Shown here piece by piece: positions 1 to 9,704 of a stretch of 17,055 nt of DNA. Source of the DNA: Botryosphaeria dothidea (lineage: Eukaryota > Ascomycota > Dothideomycetes > Botryosphaeriales > Botryosphaeriaceae). The notes under the pieces were generated by a model that was given only the letters and a program-made list of their open reading frames with translations, did no database searches and was not told the origin of the DNA. Location: contig WWBZ02000032.1 in the NCBI GenBank assembly GCA_011503125.2, positions 1-17,055 of the forward strand, written 5' to 3'. Position 1 is the first letter of the stretch; the number at the start of each line of letters is the position of its first letter. The position numbers and the translations under genes were made by a program.

Positions 1-1023
1 CGGACGTGTGAGCCAGAGAGCGCGGGTGATGGCAGGCGAGTCGGGAATGGTGAAGAGACCGAGGAATCCCCAGACCATGGTGATACAACCCTTGAATGAG
101 AAAGCAGCATGTCAGTAGGTGTGTACAGGAGGAAGGCACTAGTTTTCCCCCTTATCATTTTGGGATCTGCTTGGTTGTAGAAACTCACGAGACGATGAAG
201 AGCCACTGCCATCCCTCAAGCCCATTGACTCCATTGAGGTTCTTGTAAAGAGCAGCTTGAAGGATTCCAAGGAACATGTTGCCAACGACTCCGCTGACGC
301 CGAAAATTGCGAGGCGAGTGGCAAGTTCTTTGGGAGTGTACCAGTTGAAGATGAGGGCAACGAGGCCGGGCCATGACGTCTGGAGTTCAAAATGTTATCA
401 GCCTGGCTCCTTGTTTGATTCGGAGCGCATTTCACCTACAGACTCAAATATACCAAGGAAGAAACGAATGGCGTAGACTGTTTGGGCGTTTTTCGACTTG
501 TATGTCCTGTGGCAAGAATTCAGTTTTGGCACCTTTGACCTAATTTGCGCAGAGAAACGTACACTAAAGTGAGAGCTCCCCATATTATTTCACACACAGG
601 CAGGAATATCGAGGGACGCCACTACACCAGACCAAAGCTATTAGGAAGCTGTGAAACGTGAATTACTAGATCCTAAACAACCATAGTCTGAATGATCTGC
701 GCTGGCACAATTCCAAGGGCGTAGCCAATGGAGAAGTAGGTCGTGGATTCAACAAGCTCATTTCCGTTTAGGCTGAGAGCTTCCTTCATCCCCGAGACAT
801 AAGCCTGGGTCGTTGCTGATTGGTCCATGTCCTGTATGTGTGTAATCAGTACGTCTTCCTACAATTATCACCTTCCAATTCTGCTCACCTTGGTCAATCC
901 CGCAATGAATGCCCAAGAAAGAAGACATGCATCTATCTTGAGCAGCAATCGCCGCTCAGGGCTCTCGAATGGCTTGACGAGTGCTCCCCACCATGATGGA
1001 TTTCCACTCTTCGAAATAGACAT
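1..1023 (-). CDS. Dal5-family MFS transporter, 5' part (partial at left edge)
   Basis: Likely plasma-membrane permease of the anion:cation symporter (allantoate permease) branch of the MFS. The start at 1023 gives MSISKSGNPSWWGALVKPFE, with the family's charged stretch before TM1 (SPERRLLLKIDACLLSW). Exons by splice signals: 889-1023, about 679-831, 563-621, 440-506, 189-379, 1-90. Visible landmarks: AYVSGMKEALSLNGNEL with TTYFSIGYALG, then RPSIFLPVCEIIWGALTLV, NAQTVYAIRFFLGIFES, SWPGLVALIFNWYTPKELATR and GWQWLFIVS, followed by GCITMVWGFLGLFTIPDSPA at the edge. Family substrates include allantoate, vitamins, cysteine and sulfonates; the substrate here is inferred only from the adjacent dioxygenase. 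The exon 2 donor is atypical (GTTGTT or GTTTAG), and the exon 5 to exon 6 join is out of frame by one base with its GTGAGT donor, so the gene may be damaged or misread. Family assignment is secure; substrate is not. Confidence 0.85.
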
Positions 1024-2205
1024 GATCACGGCGGTAGCCTCGCGTGGAGGAAACAGAAGAGTGAGAATAGGGAATTCACGAATGAGCCATGACATACAAA
1101 ATTCATTTATCAAAATATTCCATGATTATCCCAGATCTTGCTGCGAGAATTTGTGGAGGTTCCTTACAAATTCGAGCCGGATCTCGCGTCATCGGCAAAT
1201 GTCTTGGAGCAACGCTTAGTTTCGCTTACCCTTCCCAGACCCTGGAGCCTCAAGAAGTACTCTTGCATCAAGTCCTACTGTTGTGGACGGATAGTAAGGT
1301 GCAAGAGCATCGCGCTGTCGAAGTGTTTCAGCGAAAGAAGTCGCCCTTTGTTTCTACGATTTCTTTGTCCAGGTCACAACGTTCAGTTCGGAAAGTCAAC
1401 ATCTGACTGGCACCTGTCGGCGTTTTGATACGTATTGGTCGGCTAATGCAGTATCCTTAGTCATGCTCCCGCATAGGAGGTGCAGGTCCAGGTGTCATGC
1501 GGACCAGCTAATGCAGCTTTACAGGGACCCGTACCAAGAGCCGCGTAAAGCCCCGCGGCGGCCCGGGGGGCAGGAACAACTTCCGTCCATGGCAGGGAGC
1601 CGGGCCGTACCGCGGGCAAGCCGAACTGAAAATTCTTCAATCAAGAGCGCCGACGGGGAAGGAAGGGTCTCGGCCGCTGATATAGGTGCACGACATGGTA
1701 TGCACAAGCGACAGGCAAATCAGGATGTGCAGAAAATCAGCAAGGCTGAGTATACCTGGATGCCCAGAACGGTCTCCCTGCTATCAGACCCCCACATGTT
1801 GAAAATGGGGTGATGTCGCCATTGGAATGTAGTGAGGCGAAAAAAGAGTCACGATGCGGGTCCAAGCTGATGTGCAAATAACAGATCCTTCTTGCGAAAT
1901 CCCTTGGCAGGACCCGCCGGGGAGAAGCAACTCGCCATCCCCGAAACCCCCAAGATCGACGTTTGCGCGCCCCAAACCCGGGCAGGCGCCTGGCTGTCTC
2001 GAGTAAAGCGCGCGGGAACTAAAAGGACTGCAGGAGCATCGCTGACGGGTCAAGCCACCGCACACATGGCATGACGGGCGGAATACAAGTCGCGTGCATA
2101 TTATTGCTGCCCTTTGCCGCGCGCGGCGTGTGCCTGAAGAGCTGGCGACCACACCCAAATCTCCTCTTTGCCGCGTTTACCCGACAGTTAAAGTGATACT
2201 ACACC
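1024..2205. promoter_or_regulatory. Divergent promoter region between transporter and dioxygenase
   Basis: This 1.18-kb stretch separates the start codons of two divergently transcribed genes. Open frames in it are short, overlap on both strands and show no recognisable protein. A near match to the CYS-3 site lies inside it (separate entry). The 3' end just before the dioxygenase start is pyrimidine- and CA-rich, as expected for a fungal leader. Confidence 0.5.
1813..1822. promoter_or_regulatory. Candidate CYS3/MetR binding site
   Basis: The bases ATGTCGCCAT match the palindromic Neurospora CYS-3 consensus ATGRYRYCAT at nine of ten positions (position 4 is T instead of R). The site lies about 385 bp upstream of the dioxygenase start and about 790 bp from the transporter start. 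One such near match is not rare by chance; the support is mainly the presence of a CYS3-type gene at 5584-6883 and of two likely sulfur genes flanking the site. Confidence 0.3.
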
Positions 2206-3524
2206 ATGGTTGCCACCGACACCTCCTCTTCCGAGCCCCTCTACCCGCACTACCTTCCCACCCGGCCCGAAGGCTTTACGCCCACGCTCAATGTGCCGCC
2301 ATTCGACGCCACCGAGCCCGGCCTGCGCGCCGATCCGGCGAAGCCGGACATCTTGGGCGCGAAGGGCGTCGGCGTCCAGCACATCACCCCGCGCGTTGGA
2401 TCCGAAATTCGAGGCGTGCAGCTGAGTGCGCTGTCCAAGGCAGGGCTGGACCAAGTGGCGCTGCTGGCCGCCGAAAGGGGCGTGCTCGTCTTCGTAAGGC
2501 AGTCTTCCTCCCAGTAGAGCGTGCTCGCGTGACGTGTGTGTGAATTTGAATGACTGAGTTTCTGGCTGTCGTGGTTGGTGGGAGCTGCAGAGAGAGCAGG
2601 ACTTCGCGGACATAGGCTTCGACAGGCAGCGCGCGATAGCGGAACACTATGGCCCGCTTCACAAGCACCCCACGATGGGCTATCCGGAGGGGACGGGACC
2701 GGAGTTCCACGTCGTGTACGCGGATGAGAAAGTGTGAGCATAACTTACCTTGCCTTCGCCAGCAAAAAGAACGCACAGCACATCTTTTGGAAGAGCAGCA
2801 CACTCACCACATGACAAACTACGCAGAGGCAACCTCCGCAACCTCCAACCTCCTGGGCCCCCGTACAACCTACGATCTCTGGCACATCGACCAGACATTC
2901 ACGCCCAACGTGCCCTCAACCACCTTCTTCTGGAACCTAGAAACCCCTAGCACCGGCGGCGGCGACACTGCCTTCACCTCGCTGACGGCCGCCTATGCCG
3001 CGCTCTCGCCGACCTACCGCGCGACGCTGCACTCCCTCAAGCTCCGCCACACCAGCGCCTCCGTCGGCGAGGTCGCGCGTGTGGGCCACGAGCGCGCCAT
3101 GCGCGAGGCCGTGAAGGCAGAGCACCCGCTCGTCATCAAGCATCCCGTGACCGGGTCCCCCGCGCTATTCGTCAACCCGACGATTGCGCGGGAGGTGGTG
3201 GGGTGCTTGCCCGAGGAGAGCGCTCACATATTGGGTTTCTTGCACAACCACGTCAGGAGTCTGGATTTCTCGTGTCGCGTGCGCTGGGAGAAGGGGACTG
3301 TAGTGATCTGGGATCAGGTGAGTTGCCTGGAATTCTTTCTACACATGTGCTTCAGGTTATTGGCGGGTGTGTTCGTATGCTGATCCTGGACGCCTGTGTA
3401 GAGGAGTGCGGCCCATACGGCGATTCCGGACTTCGAGGACGGATCTAGGAGGCACATGGTCAGGCTGCTTCCCCACGGCAGCATACCGCAAGCGTACGCG
3501 CCAGAAGCCGTTGATAGGCAGTAA
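2206..3524 (+). CDS. TauD/Jlp1-like Fe(II)/2-oxoglutarate sulfonate dioxygenase
   Basis: Predicted 356-residue non-haem iron dioxygenase that would oxidise an alkanesulfonate such as taurine with O2 and 2-oxoglutarate, releasing sulfite for sulfur assimilation. Exons: 2206-2493, 2591-2731, 2799-3317, 3402-3524. The iron triad is H172/D174 (in TYDLWHIDQTF) and H321 (in RSAAHTAIPDF); R333 and R337 in RRHMVR sit where TauD has its 2-oxoglutarate and sulfonate arginines, allowing for one extra residue. GGGDTAFTSLTAAYAALSP is the typical family core. The start gives MVATDTSSSEPLYPHYLPTR and length fits fungal homologues. Introns 1 and 3 have good signals (GTAAGG/CAG, GTGAGT/TAG); the acceptor of intron 2 (GAGCAG at 2798) is my choice among alternatives, so residues near 144-160 are uncertain. 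The frame is intact, unlike several neighbours. Exact substrate is inferred from family. Confidence 0.9.
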
Positions 3525-5583
3525 AATTTTGCCCTTGGCAGGCCGCCAGCGAGGTGGGGGACGAGGTGTAGATTGCGAGGCGCCTGGACGGCCTAGATAG
3601 TGGTCCCTGGGCGTTAAGAATTCGCTTGTTGGGGCTTGCAGTCGCCTATGCCGCACACAGTCAGTGCTGAGAGTGTCTAAATTGCAAACATTTGCAGAAC
3701 ATACTGCATGGTTTACTGCGTGTATTATCGTGTAGGTGCCGGACTGTCGACATGCTTGTCTGGGCGTGAAAGTGTTTGGGAGCGAGGAAGGCTATAGCAC
3801 AGGCGACGATCCCACTTATTCTACGTCGCTGTGTTGCGATCCTGGTGCCGGTACCCCATTTGCTATTCAAAGTACTCCAGTGGCGTATGCGTAGGATATG
3901 TGATCTGAATCTGTCGTTTTTGGTGGTTCCCGGAGAAGCCGAAGACGCGGCACTGCCTCGAGATGTACCAATTGTCGCCACTGAGTTGATACTGCTCAGT
4001 AAGGGGTCGTACTGGTAGTGAGCGATGATACATGGCTGCTGTGGTTCTATAGAAAAGGAACTTCAACTGTCATGTGAAAGTCTTCTCGCGAGCCCCTGAG
4101 CCGAAACACCCCGGGTGTCACGAACCCGCTTCGATCAAAATTAAGCACTGAGAGGCTCATATTTAGTTAGTTGTACAGAAGAAGTTTTGGTGGTCTTGTA
4201 GGCTCTGCTTCGAACCAGGTTACACGGCCTAGAGGTTACACAGCCTACGAGCCCACCGGCGTGAGCTCCAACGTCAGAGTCTTGTGCGAGATCCACACTC
4301 ACCACGCATGCATCTGAATCTTCCCCAAAATGTCTCTGTAGCAGCTTCAGCGATTCCTTGAGCGTCGTTCATCGTTGCTGGTGACCTCCTTGCGTGATAG
4401 CTTTGCATACCTTATCATTCCCAGCATCCCCTGCCAAAGCCTTGCGAGGCTCCCAGAAAAGGGCGAGTCACCTAATATTTCGATCCATCTCGCACGAAAA
4501 GTAGCTGCACGAGCGGCAGGGGCGAGAAAATTGACGGAATCGATCGGATCGCGGCTCAAGGACGACTGCGTCGCTCGACCTCGAAGGACTAGACTGTGAA
4601 TGATGGAGCAAAAAATCTCGCGCTCCAGCAATACTCATCGTGCCGATGCAGTAGAAAGACATTAGTTTGATGGACGGACAGAAGGATAGCGTCGATCCGC
4701 AACGTGGGCAAAGATTAATGTTGCGTTTATCCTCGACCGGCGTCGAGCAAGACCCAAAAGTAATGACGCCATGTATGATGACCAGCCTAAAAGAGCGGTG
4801 TTCAGGTGTTGAAAAGTCGTTGCCGCTAAGAAGAGCTCTTATGGCCCCGTCCCTTAGTTCGTTAAACCGTTATAATTGTCGCCCGTAAGCGTTCCCACGC
4901 CGTAGGCGATGCTATGTCGCCACGCCCTCGCCGTTACTTACCTGCTATGGGGACTTTCCCCCTTATGCAGCGGGAAGTGGTCAAGCTAGGAAAAGCCAAA
5001 AGCACGCCATACTGGTCCAACCACGAAAAGGCGGGCAGCCACGGCTTTCGCTGAACACGCCAGTTTCGCCGCCTCGGTCATTTCATCGATTCATGCGCAG
5101 CACACGACTTGACCTCGTGTTCAGCCGCTGACGGTCGGCCAGGAGAGGTGGCACAGGTTGCACAGCGGTGGGCTCGGGGGGCTCTGTAGTAGAACGCGGA
5201 AAGAAATCATTTGGGTATAAACATCAAGGCCACGGCATCCACAGCCACTAGCATCATGAAATGAAAGTGAATAAGGCCGTGAAAAGAAACATCTCCCTCT
5301 GTTGCTATACAACCTCCGCATTACTTCGTAGATGGCTAGCCATGTGCGGACCTTGAAACTATCCCATAGTTGAGACGAACGACGAGAAGTCTAACCAGAT
5401 GCTCCTAACATCACCGTGACGGGCGCTGTTGTGATCGCGGTGTTGACGGGGCCCATCCACTGTCGCGCCGTTTGGTTGGCGTCGCCTTCAACCCCGCACG
5501 CGCCATCGCGCCTTCGCAAGAACAACGAGAAAACAAAAGGAACAGCGGTAATGCCGGAAACAATATGCTGAGTTCGATTCCAT
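3525..5583. other. Intergenic, no gene recognised
   Basis: Two kilobases between the convergent dioxygenase and bZIP genes. Open frames are under about 110 codons, overlap on both strands and lack domains, codon bias or convincing splice signals. The first and last few hundred bases will include the 3' untranslated ends of the two flanking genes. I see no tRNA, repeat or mobile element. Confidence 0.5.
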
Positions 5584-6540
5584 TTAAGCCTTCTCAGACT
5601 TGGTGCCGACGCCATCCTTGTTTCCTCCTTACTTCTCTCCTCCTTGCTGTTGTCGTTGCCGATAAACTTGCGGTAGAGCTCGGCGAACTCGCTGGTGTTC
5701 TTGCCGTCGTTCTTCTCGGTGATGAGGCCCTTGAGCCACTTGTTCTCCATTTCGAGCTGGGCGACACGGCTCTCGAGAGAGGAGACCTTGTCCGTCATCT
5801 CCTTGGCGGTCTTCTCGAGCTGCTGCTCGCGCTGCTTCTTCTTGATGCGGAAACGGGCGGAGGCGGCGGTGTTTCGGCGGCGCTTATCTCCTCGGCGGCG
5901 AGGCGGGAGATCTCCTCGACAGAGGAGGCGTGCCATCGTGGTTGCTTGGAGGCGTCAAGTGACGACCTGTGCTACTGTGCGCTGCTGGAGGCGGTGGGCG
6001 AGGTCGCAGAGATGGGCGACGAGGTGCTGGTGCCATTCTGGTGCTGTACCGATATGGGTTTGGCTGGTGTTGGAAGTTGGGGTCGGGCAGCCCGCCGACC
6101 GGGAAGGAAAAGTCGAGAGATTGGAATTCGCCTTGATAGTACGACATCAGTACGGTATACTGGATAGGGCAGTTGTCTATACAGAGACTAGAAATATGGT
6201 GGTGGTTGATGATGGCTCGGACAACCCGCTAGGATCACGGGCGATGGCGTGCTCCGGAAGCCCACTAGAGACTAGATACGCAGGCTGGGATCTTGCATCC
6301 CACACAACTGCGAGCAGCCTAATAGGTGCATCGCGCGGCAAGCTTAAGCCCGACGCGGTGATCGGGGCCAAAGGACGGGAATTTGGAGATGATGCAATTT
6401 CACGATGAAATGGCACCGTTGGTGGAGTTCGTAAGGACCCTGCCAATCGCCGAGACGGCGGGCCAGGGCCGCATGAACGATGCAAAAAAGTGCAAAACGG
6501 AAATTAAGACTTACCAGTGAAGTTGAAGTCCATGTTCTTG

Positions 6541-6576
<36 letters not shown>

Positions 6577-6883
6577 GGCTTCTCTGCTGCGACTGCGACT
6601 GCGACTGCTGCTGCCCGTACGAGGCGATTGAGGCGTTACGACGCTGCGCCCGCTCCTCGGCGTGGTGGTCGAAGTTGTCGAGCGAGGGCGCCTGCGAAAC
6701 GTCAGGGAGCGATGTGCCGAGGTCAAAATCGAAGAATTCCGTGTTGGTGAACAGCGAGAGATCGTCGTCGATGCCAAAGTTGTCCTGTTGGGGCTGCTGC
6801 AGTTCCTGGGGCGTCGGCACGGTGTTGAGATCCTGGAGGTACTGGGACACGTTTGGTGCCCTGCGGCCGGCGTATCCGGACAT
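5584..6883 (-). CDS. cys3: CYS3/MetR-like bZIP sulfur regulator, frame broken
   Basis: Nuclear bZIP activator of the CYS3/MetR class, which switches on sulfur-uptake and assimilation genes under sulfur limitation. The N-terminus from 6883 (MSGYAGRRAPNVSQYLQDLN, then LFTNTEFFDFD) and the basic region KRRRNTAASARFRIKKKQRE with a leucine zipper ending WLKGLITEKN are diagnostic. Exon 1 is 6515-6883 and exon 2 starts at 6131 or 6159, after an unusually long intron of up to 383 nt. No single frame covers the gene. Good homology jumps frame near 6050 (NPY to SVQHQNGTS), at 5888-5890 (RLAAEE to DKRRRN; one G appears missing) and at 5620-5624 (before DGVGTKSEKA and the stop at 5584). A further jump near the poly-Q tract is possible but avoidable by splicing, and SSSA to AHSSTGR implies more. 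The bZIP itself is undamaged. Identity is strong; whether the breaks are real is unknown. Confidence 0.85.
6545..6577 (-). repeat. CAG/AGC trinucleotide tract in the bZIP gene
   Basis: Ten GCT units on the + strand (CAG/AGC on the coding strand), followed by an imperfect unit. It encodes either poly-Ser in the frame that is open from the start codon or poly-Gln in the next frame, which leads into the more plausible GKNMDFNFTG. Such tracts slip easily in replication and sequencing, which fits the local frame ambiguity. Confidence 0.9.
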
Positions 6884-7722
6884 TCTGGGCTTCACGCTGG
6901 AGAGTTGCAAATGGCAGCGCTGGCGCAGTCGAAAGGGAGTGTCGCCGTCGATGGTCGCGATGGGGCGCCTATGTCGGAGGAGGGCGCTGAGTAATCGTCA
7001 GAGGGGCGATCACCCACCGCGGTCGCACCACTTGGTCAGAGACGTATCGCTGACGTCCACACTGCGGGCTGGCGGTACGCTTGGGTCCTGGAGAAAGCGT
7101 CGTAGCGGTCGCTGCTGCAGAGTCGACGGAGGGAAGTGGATGCCTCGGCTGGAAGATTGTGGGCGGACGAGTCGATGAGGTGGAGAGTGCGAAATACTGC
7201 ACCGGCGCGCCGCGATCGCCCGGCGGGTCCCAGCGAAGGCGGGTCTCTCGTGAGCCACTTTCTGTAGTCTTTGTCGGGAGGTGAAAGAGTCGCCTGCAAA
7301 TCTGCCAATCACTGTGGGCGGCGAGGTCGGTGGTGCGCTCAAAGAAAGGATGCGCCTGCCATTACGACGCCCTCTTTCTTCACCCCTCACCCGCTGCTAG
7401 TTGAGGTAGCCCGCATCCCACATTGCCCACCCACGTGCGCGGCCGGCTGCCGCAGTAGACGCCGACTTTGATCCGCTTATCAGTGCCGATGATTCAATCT
7501 GCGCCGCCCTGCATTACTTGCTCGCGCCCTTTGCAAATCCGAGTTTCTCCGGGAAACGCCGCCGGGTACCCTTGCCTAAAGCAGCAGCCCGAGCGCCCCC
7601 ACGTCGGTCGCAGAAGCAGTTAGGCCTTGCAGCCCGCCGTCGGCACCTTAGTCAACACCACGGCGCGTCTACCGCGAACGACCGCGACGCTGTGCGCTGA
7701 GCACCACGAGCCCCAGCACGCC
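6884..7722. promoter_or_regulatory. Divergent upstream region of bZIP and Chl4-like genes
   Basis: These 839 bp separate the two divergent start codons and contain the leaders and promoters of both genes. Open frames here are short and overlap without recognisable content. I found no good match to the CYS-3 consensus that would suggest autoregulation. Confidence 0.4.
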
Positions 7723-7947
7723 ATGTCGCGCAAGACCCTCTCCGTGCCCACCAATGCGGCTTTGCCGCATACCCAGCGCCTGCCCGCCACAAGTCCCGAC
7801 GTCTCCAAGACCCTGTCGCGCCTTAGCCGCCAGTCGCTTCTCGAGCTTGTTCCAGAATGGCTCGACGAGAAGAACCGCGAATACTGCCAGCCTTACCTGG
7901 CTCAGGCAGCCGACGAAGCTGGATCAGGTCGGTGCTGTGAACAATAA
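7723..7947 (+). pseudogene. 5' fragment of Chl4/CENP-N kinetochore gene
   Basis: Starts MSRKTLSVPTNAALPHTQRL and continues with SRLSRQSLLELVPEWLDEKN and a CQPYL segment, which resembles the N-terminus of fungal Chl4/Mis15 (CENP-N), an inner-kinetochore (CCAN) subunit. Family members are several hundred residues long, but here the frame stops after 74 codons (stop at 7945-7947) and the last few residues after QAADEAGSG no longer look homologous. I found no continuation in any frame of the next 1.5 kb and no convincing intron donor leading to one. The start is placed at the Met of the conserved N-terminus, although the frame is open upstream to 7627. Truncation by rearrangement, an assembly join near 7930, or a very long intron are all possible. 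Confidence 0.6.
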
Positions 7948-9504
7948 ATCCGCCGACGGGCGCAGATGGGATTTTAAAAGGAGAGATCAGGTATGACGAC
8001 CATGGCGCCAAGGGAGCACCGCTGTCATGAGTGATCGAATTCATGGCTGTGTTGTGCGCGGCGGCCGCTTGGGTAGGCCGCGAGGCGCAAAAAAGGAGGT
8101 GAAAGTCTGCCTTAGGGGCAACCACAATTACCAAGCCGGTTTCCGGGGAACGCACCCGGAGCTCCCTGCTTATTGGAGTAGTTTGCGCTTGAGTCAACTG
8201 CACTTTCGTAAGCTCCTCACTTTTTCACTACGTGGCTCCGGCTAGGTCAAAAACGGTCCAGAATTCTCTGCGCGTCATTGTTCATCCAGCTCAGCCAGGC
8301 CTTGAAGCGCCGAACAGGAGGCTGTCGACAGGGGCTTCGCGGTGAGCGGTGGCTCAGCTGCGAGTGCACAGCCCTGCAAGGCTGGATTATGACGTCCTGC
8401 GGGAGTCTGGAGCGCAGAGGCCGCACGGTGAGGTCACGACGTGAGGAAAAGGGGGATGAAAAAGAAACAACAAACAAACAAGAGCAACGCGTCCAAACGG
8501 CCTACGGCGGCGATCTCCAAGCTCTAATGCAGGGGCAACGGCGCCGCCGTTCGTGGTGAATTCGCGTAGTGTGCGAGCTGGCCGCTGATGATTCCTCGGC
8601 AATGCGTGCTGACGGAGCGGCCTGCAGCGCCACCACCTCACACTGTCGCGATTGGCGTACAGCATATCCGCCAATGGCAACCACACGGGCTGAAAGCGAC
8701 AAACCGATCAGCTGAGGCCTGAGGCTCGACATATAGTGCCTCGTTTGCCGTTTCGCGCAGGCGGAGCACGCTTTGAGGCCGCCCGGCCGTTTTCGCGCTC
8801 GCCTCCGCACCGCCTTGCTCGCGTCGCCTTCCCGCATCGCCCGTCGGAATCGCTGTGATACACTTGCCGAGGCAGATCCCGCCTTGCAAACTGTGTTCCT
8901 ACCTTCCGGATCTCCCGATCTCGCTGAATCCGTGGGTTGTGGCGAAGTGATGCGGTCGCTCCGGTCGGAAACGACCAAGAGCCCTTGAACTGATGAAGCA
9001 AACGAGGGTTTGGACCAAAATACTTTCATTATTAGACTGATTAATACAGGAAATCGCAGAGTTCTATCCCAGTCATGGCTATGCTTGCCATGTGTCCCCG
9101 GCGCCGAAGAAAAAAGAGCCGCCCATTACCGCCACCAGTAAGTGGTCATGAACTGAAAGAAACGCATACACCGTACCGCCCTGATTCTAATACGTACTTC
9201 CCAGCTCCGTAACAATACACGCATTTGTACATGAACTCGGAACATGAAGGAGAATTACAGATGGCGACAGCCACACGGTGGTGATGTCGCGGCCTGCATG
9301 GCAGCACTTCGAGAGATCTCCACGTGTGTAAAGAAGTGGTTCGCAGAAGGTAGATCGAAGAACCCTTCTTGACCTTATTCTTAATTAGTTACTAACTCTC
9401 ATGTAATGGGAATAGAGCGATATTACCTTCAATCGTTGAAAGCGGAACCAGAGGCATCGGATGCTCCTCGGAAAAGGAGAATGCCAGGGGGGCGAATTGC
9501 TTTA
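7948..9504. other. Intergenic, no gene recognised
   Basis: No domain, RNA gene or repeat recognised. The longest open frame, on the minus strand at 8502-9029, is arginine- and serine-rich with no codon bias or known motif and is treated as chance. The missing remainder of the Chl4-like gene is not here. Confidence 0.45.
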
Positions 9505-9704
9505 CTATCCACCATCACGGGGCCAGGGATCTAGAAATGGGCATCAGTAGATGGTTTCCAGGAGAATATGGTAGCAAGGCACAATGACCCACCTCCCTTG
9601 ATGAGCTTGATGTACTCGTGGTCTTCGTCGCCGACGGAAAACGTGGGATTGAGGAAGAGGTGGGAGATGAGGTAAGCAAAAGATGCTGCATTGTGGTTCT
9701 GCAT
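9505..9704 (-). CDS. Microprotein A, WPRDGG C-terminus
   Basis: Predicted 45-residue spliced protein of unknown function. Exon 1 (9593-9704) begins MQNHNAASFAYLISHLFLNP and contains an acidic DEDHEYIKLIKG; exon 2 (9505-9530) adds DPWPRDGG and a TAG stop. The 62-nt intron has a GTGGGT donor, a CTACTGAT branch site and a TTTCTAG acceptor, and joins in phase 1. A TATTTAAT element lies at 9761-9768, so the leader is short, or another intron ends at TCATCAG just before the start. The C-terminal hexapeptide and intron phase are shared with microprotein B at 12230-12378. Residues 9-20 are hydrophobic, but I see no clear signal peptide. A further coding frame follows the acceptor in phase 0 (IPGPVMVDSKAIRPPG), which the visible donor does not support. 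I do not recognise the family. Confidence 0.4.

Noticed and set aside
4195..4265. Possible minus-strand tRNA, because GGTTCGAAGC resembles a T-loop
   Set aside because: The flanking bases do not pair into a T-stem and no acceptor stem or anticodon arm can be drawn.
4844..4860. A third WPRDGG-like site (TGGCCCCGT)
   Set aside because: It continues as CCC TTA, not Asp-Gly-Gly, and has no nearby intron acceptor.
5391..5583. C-terminal extension of the bZIP protein to 5391 in the frame of the zipper
   Set aside because: The familiar DGVGTKSEKA ending and stop at 5584 lie one frame away, so the extension is probably an artefact of the frame break.
8502..9029. 175-codon minus-strand open frame
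   Set aside because: Arg/Ser/Ala-rich with no motif or codon bias, and overlapping frames are open on the same strand; likely chance.
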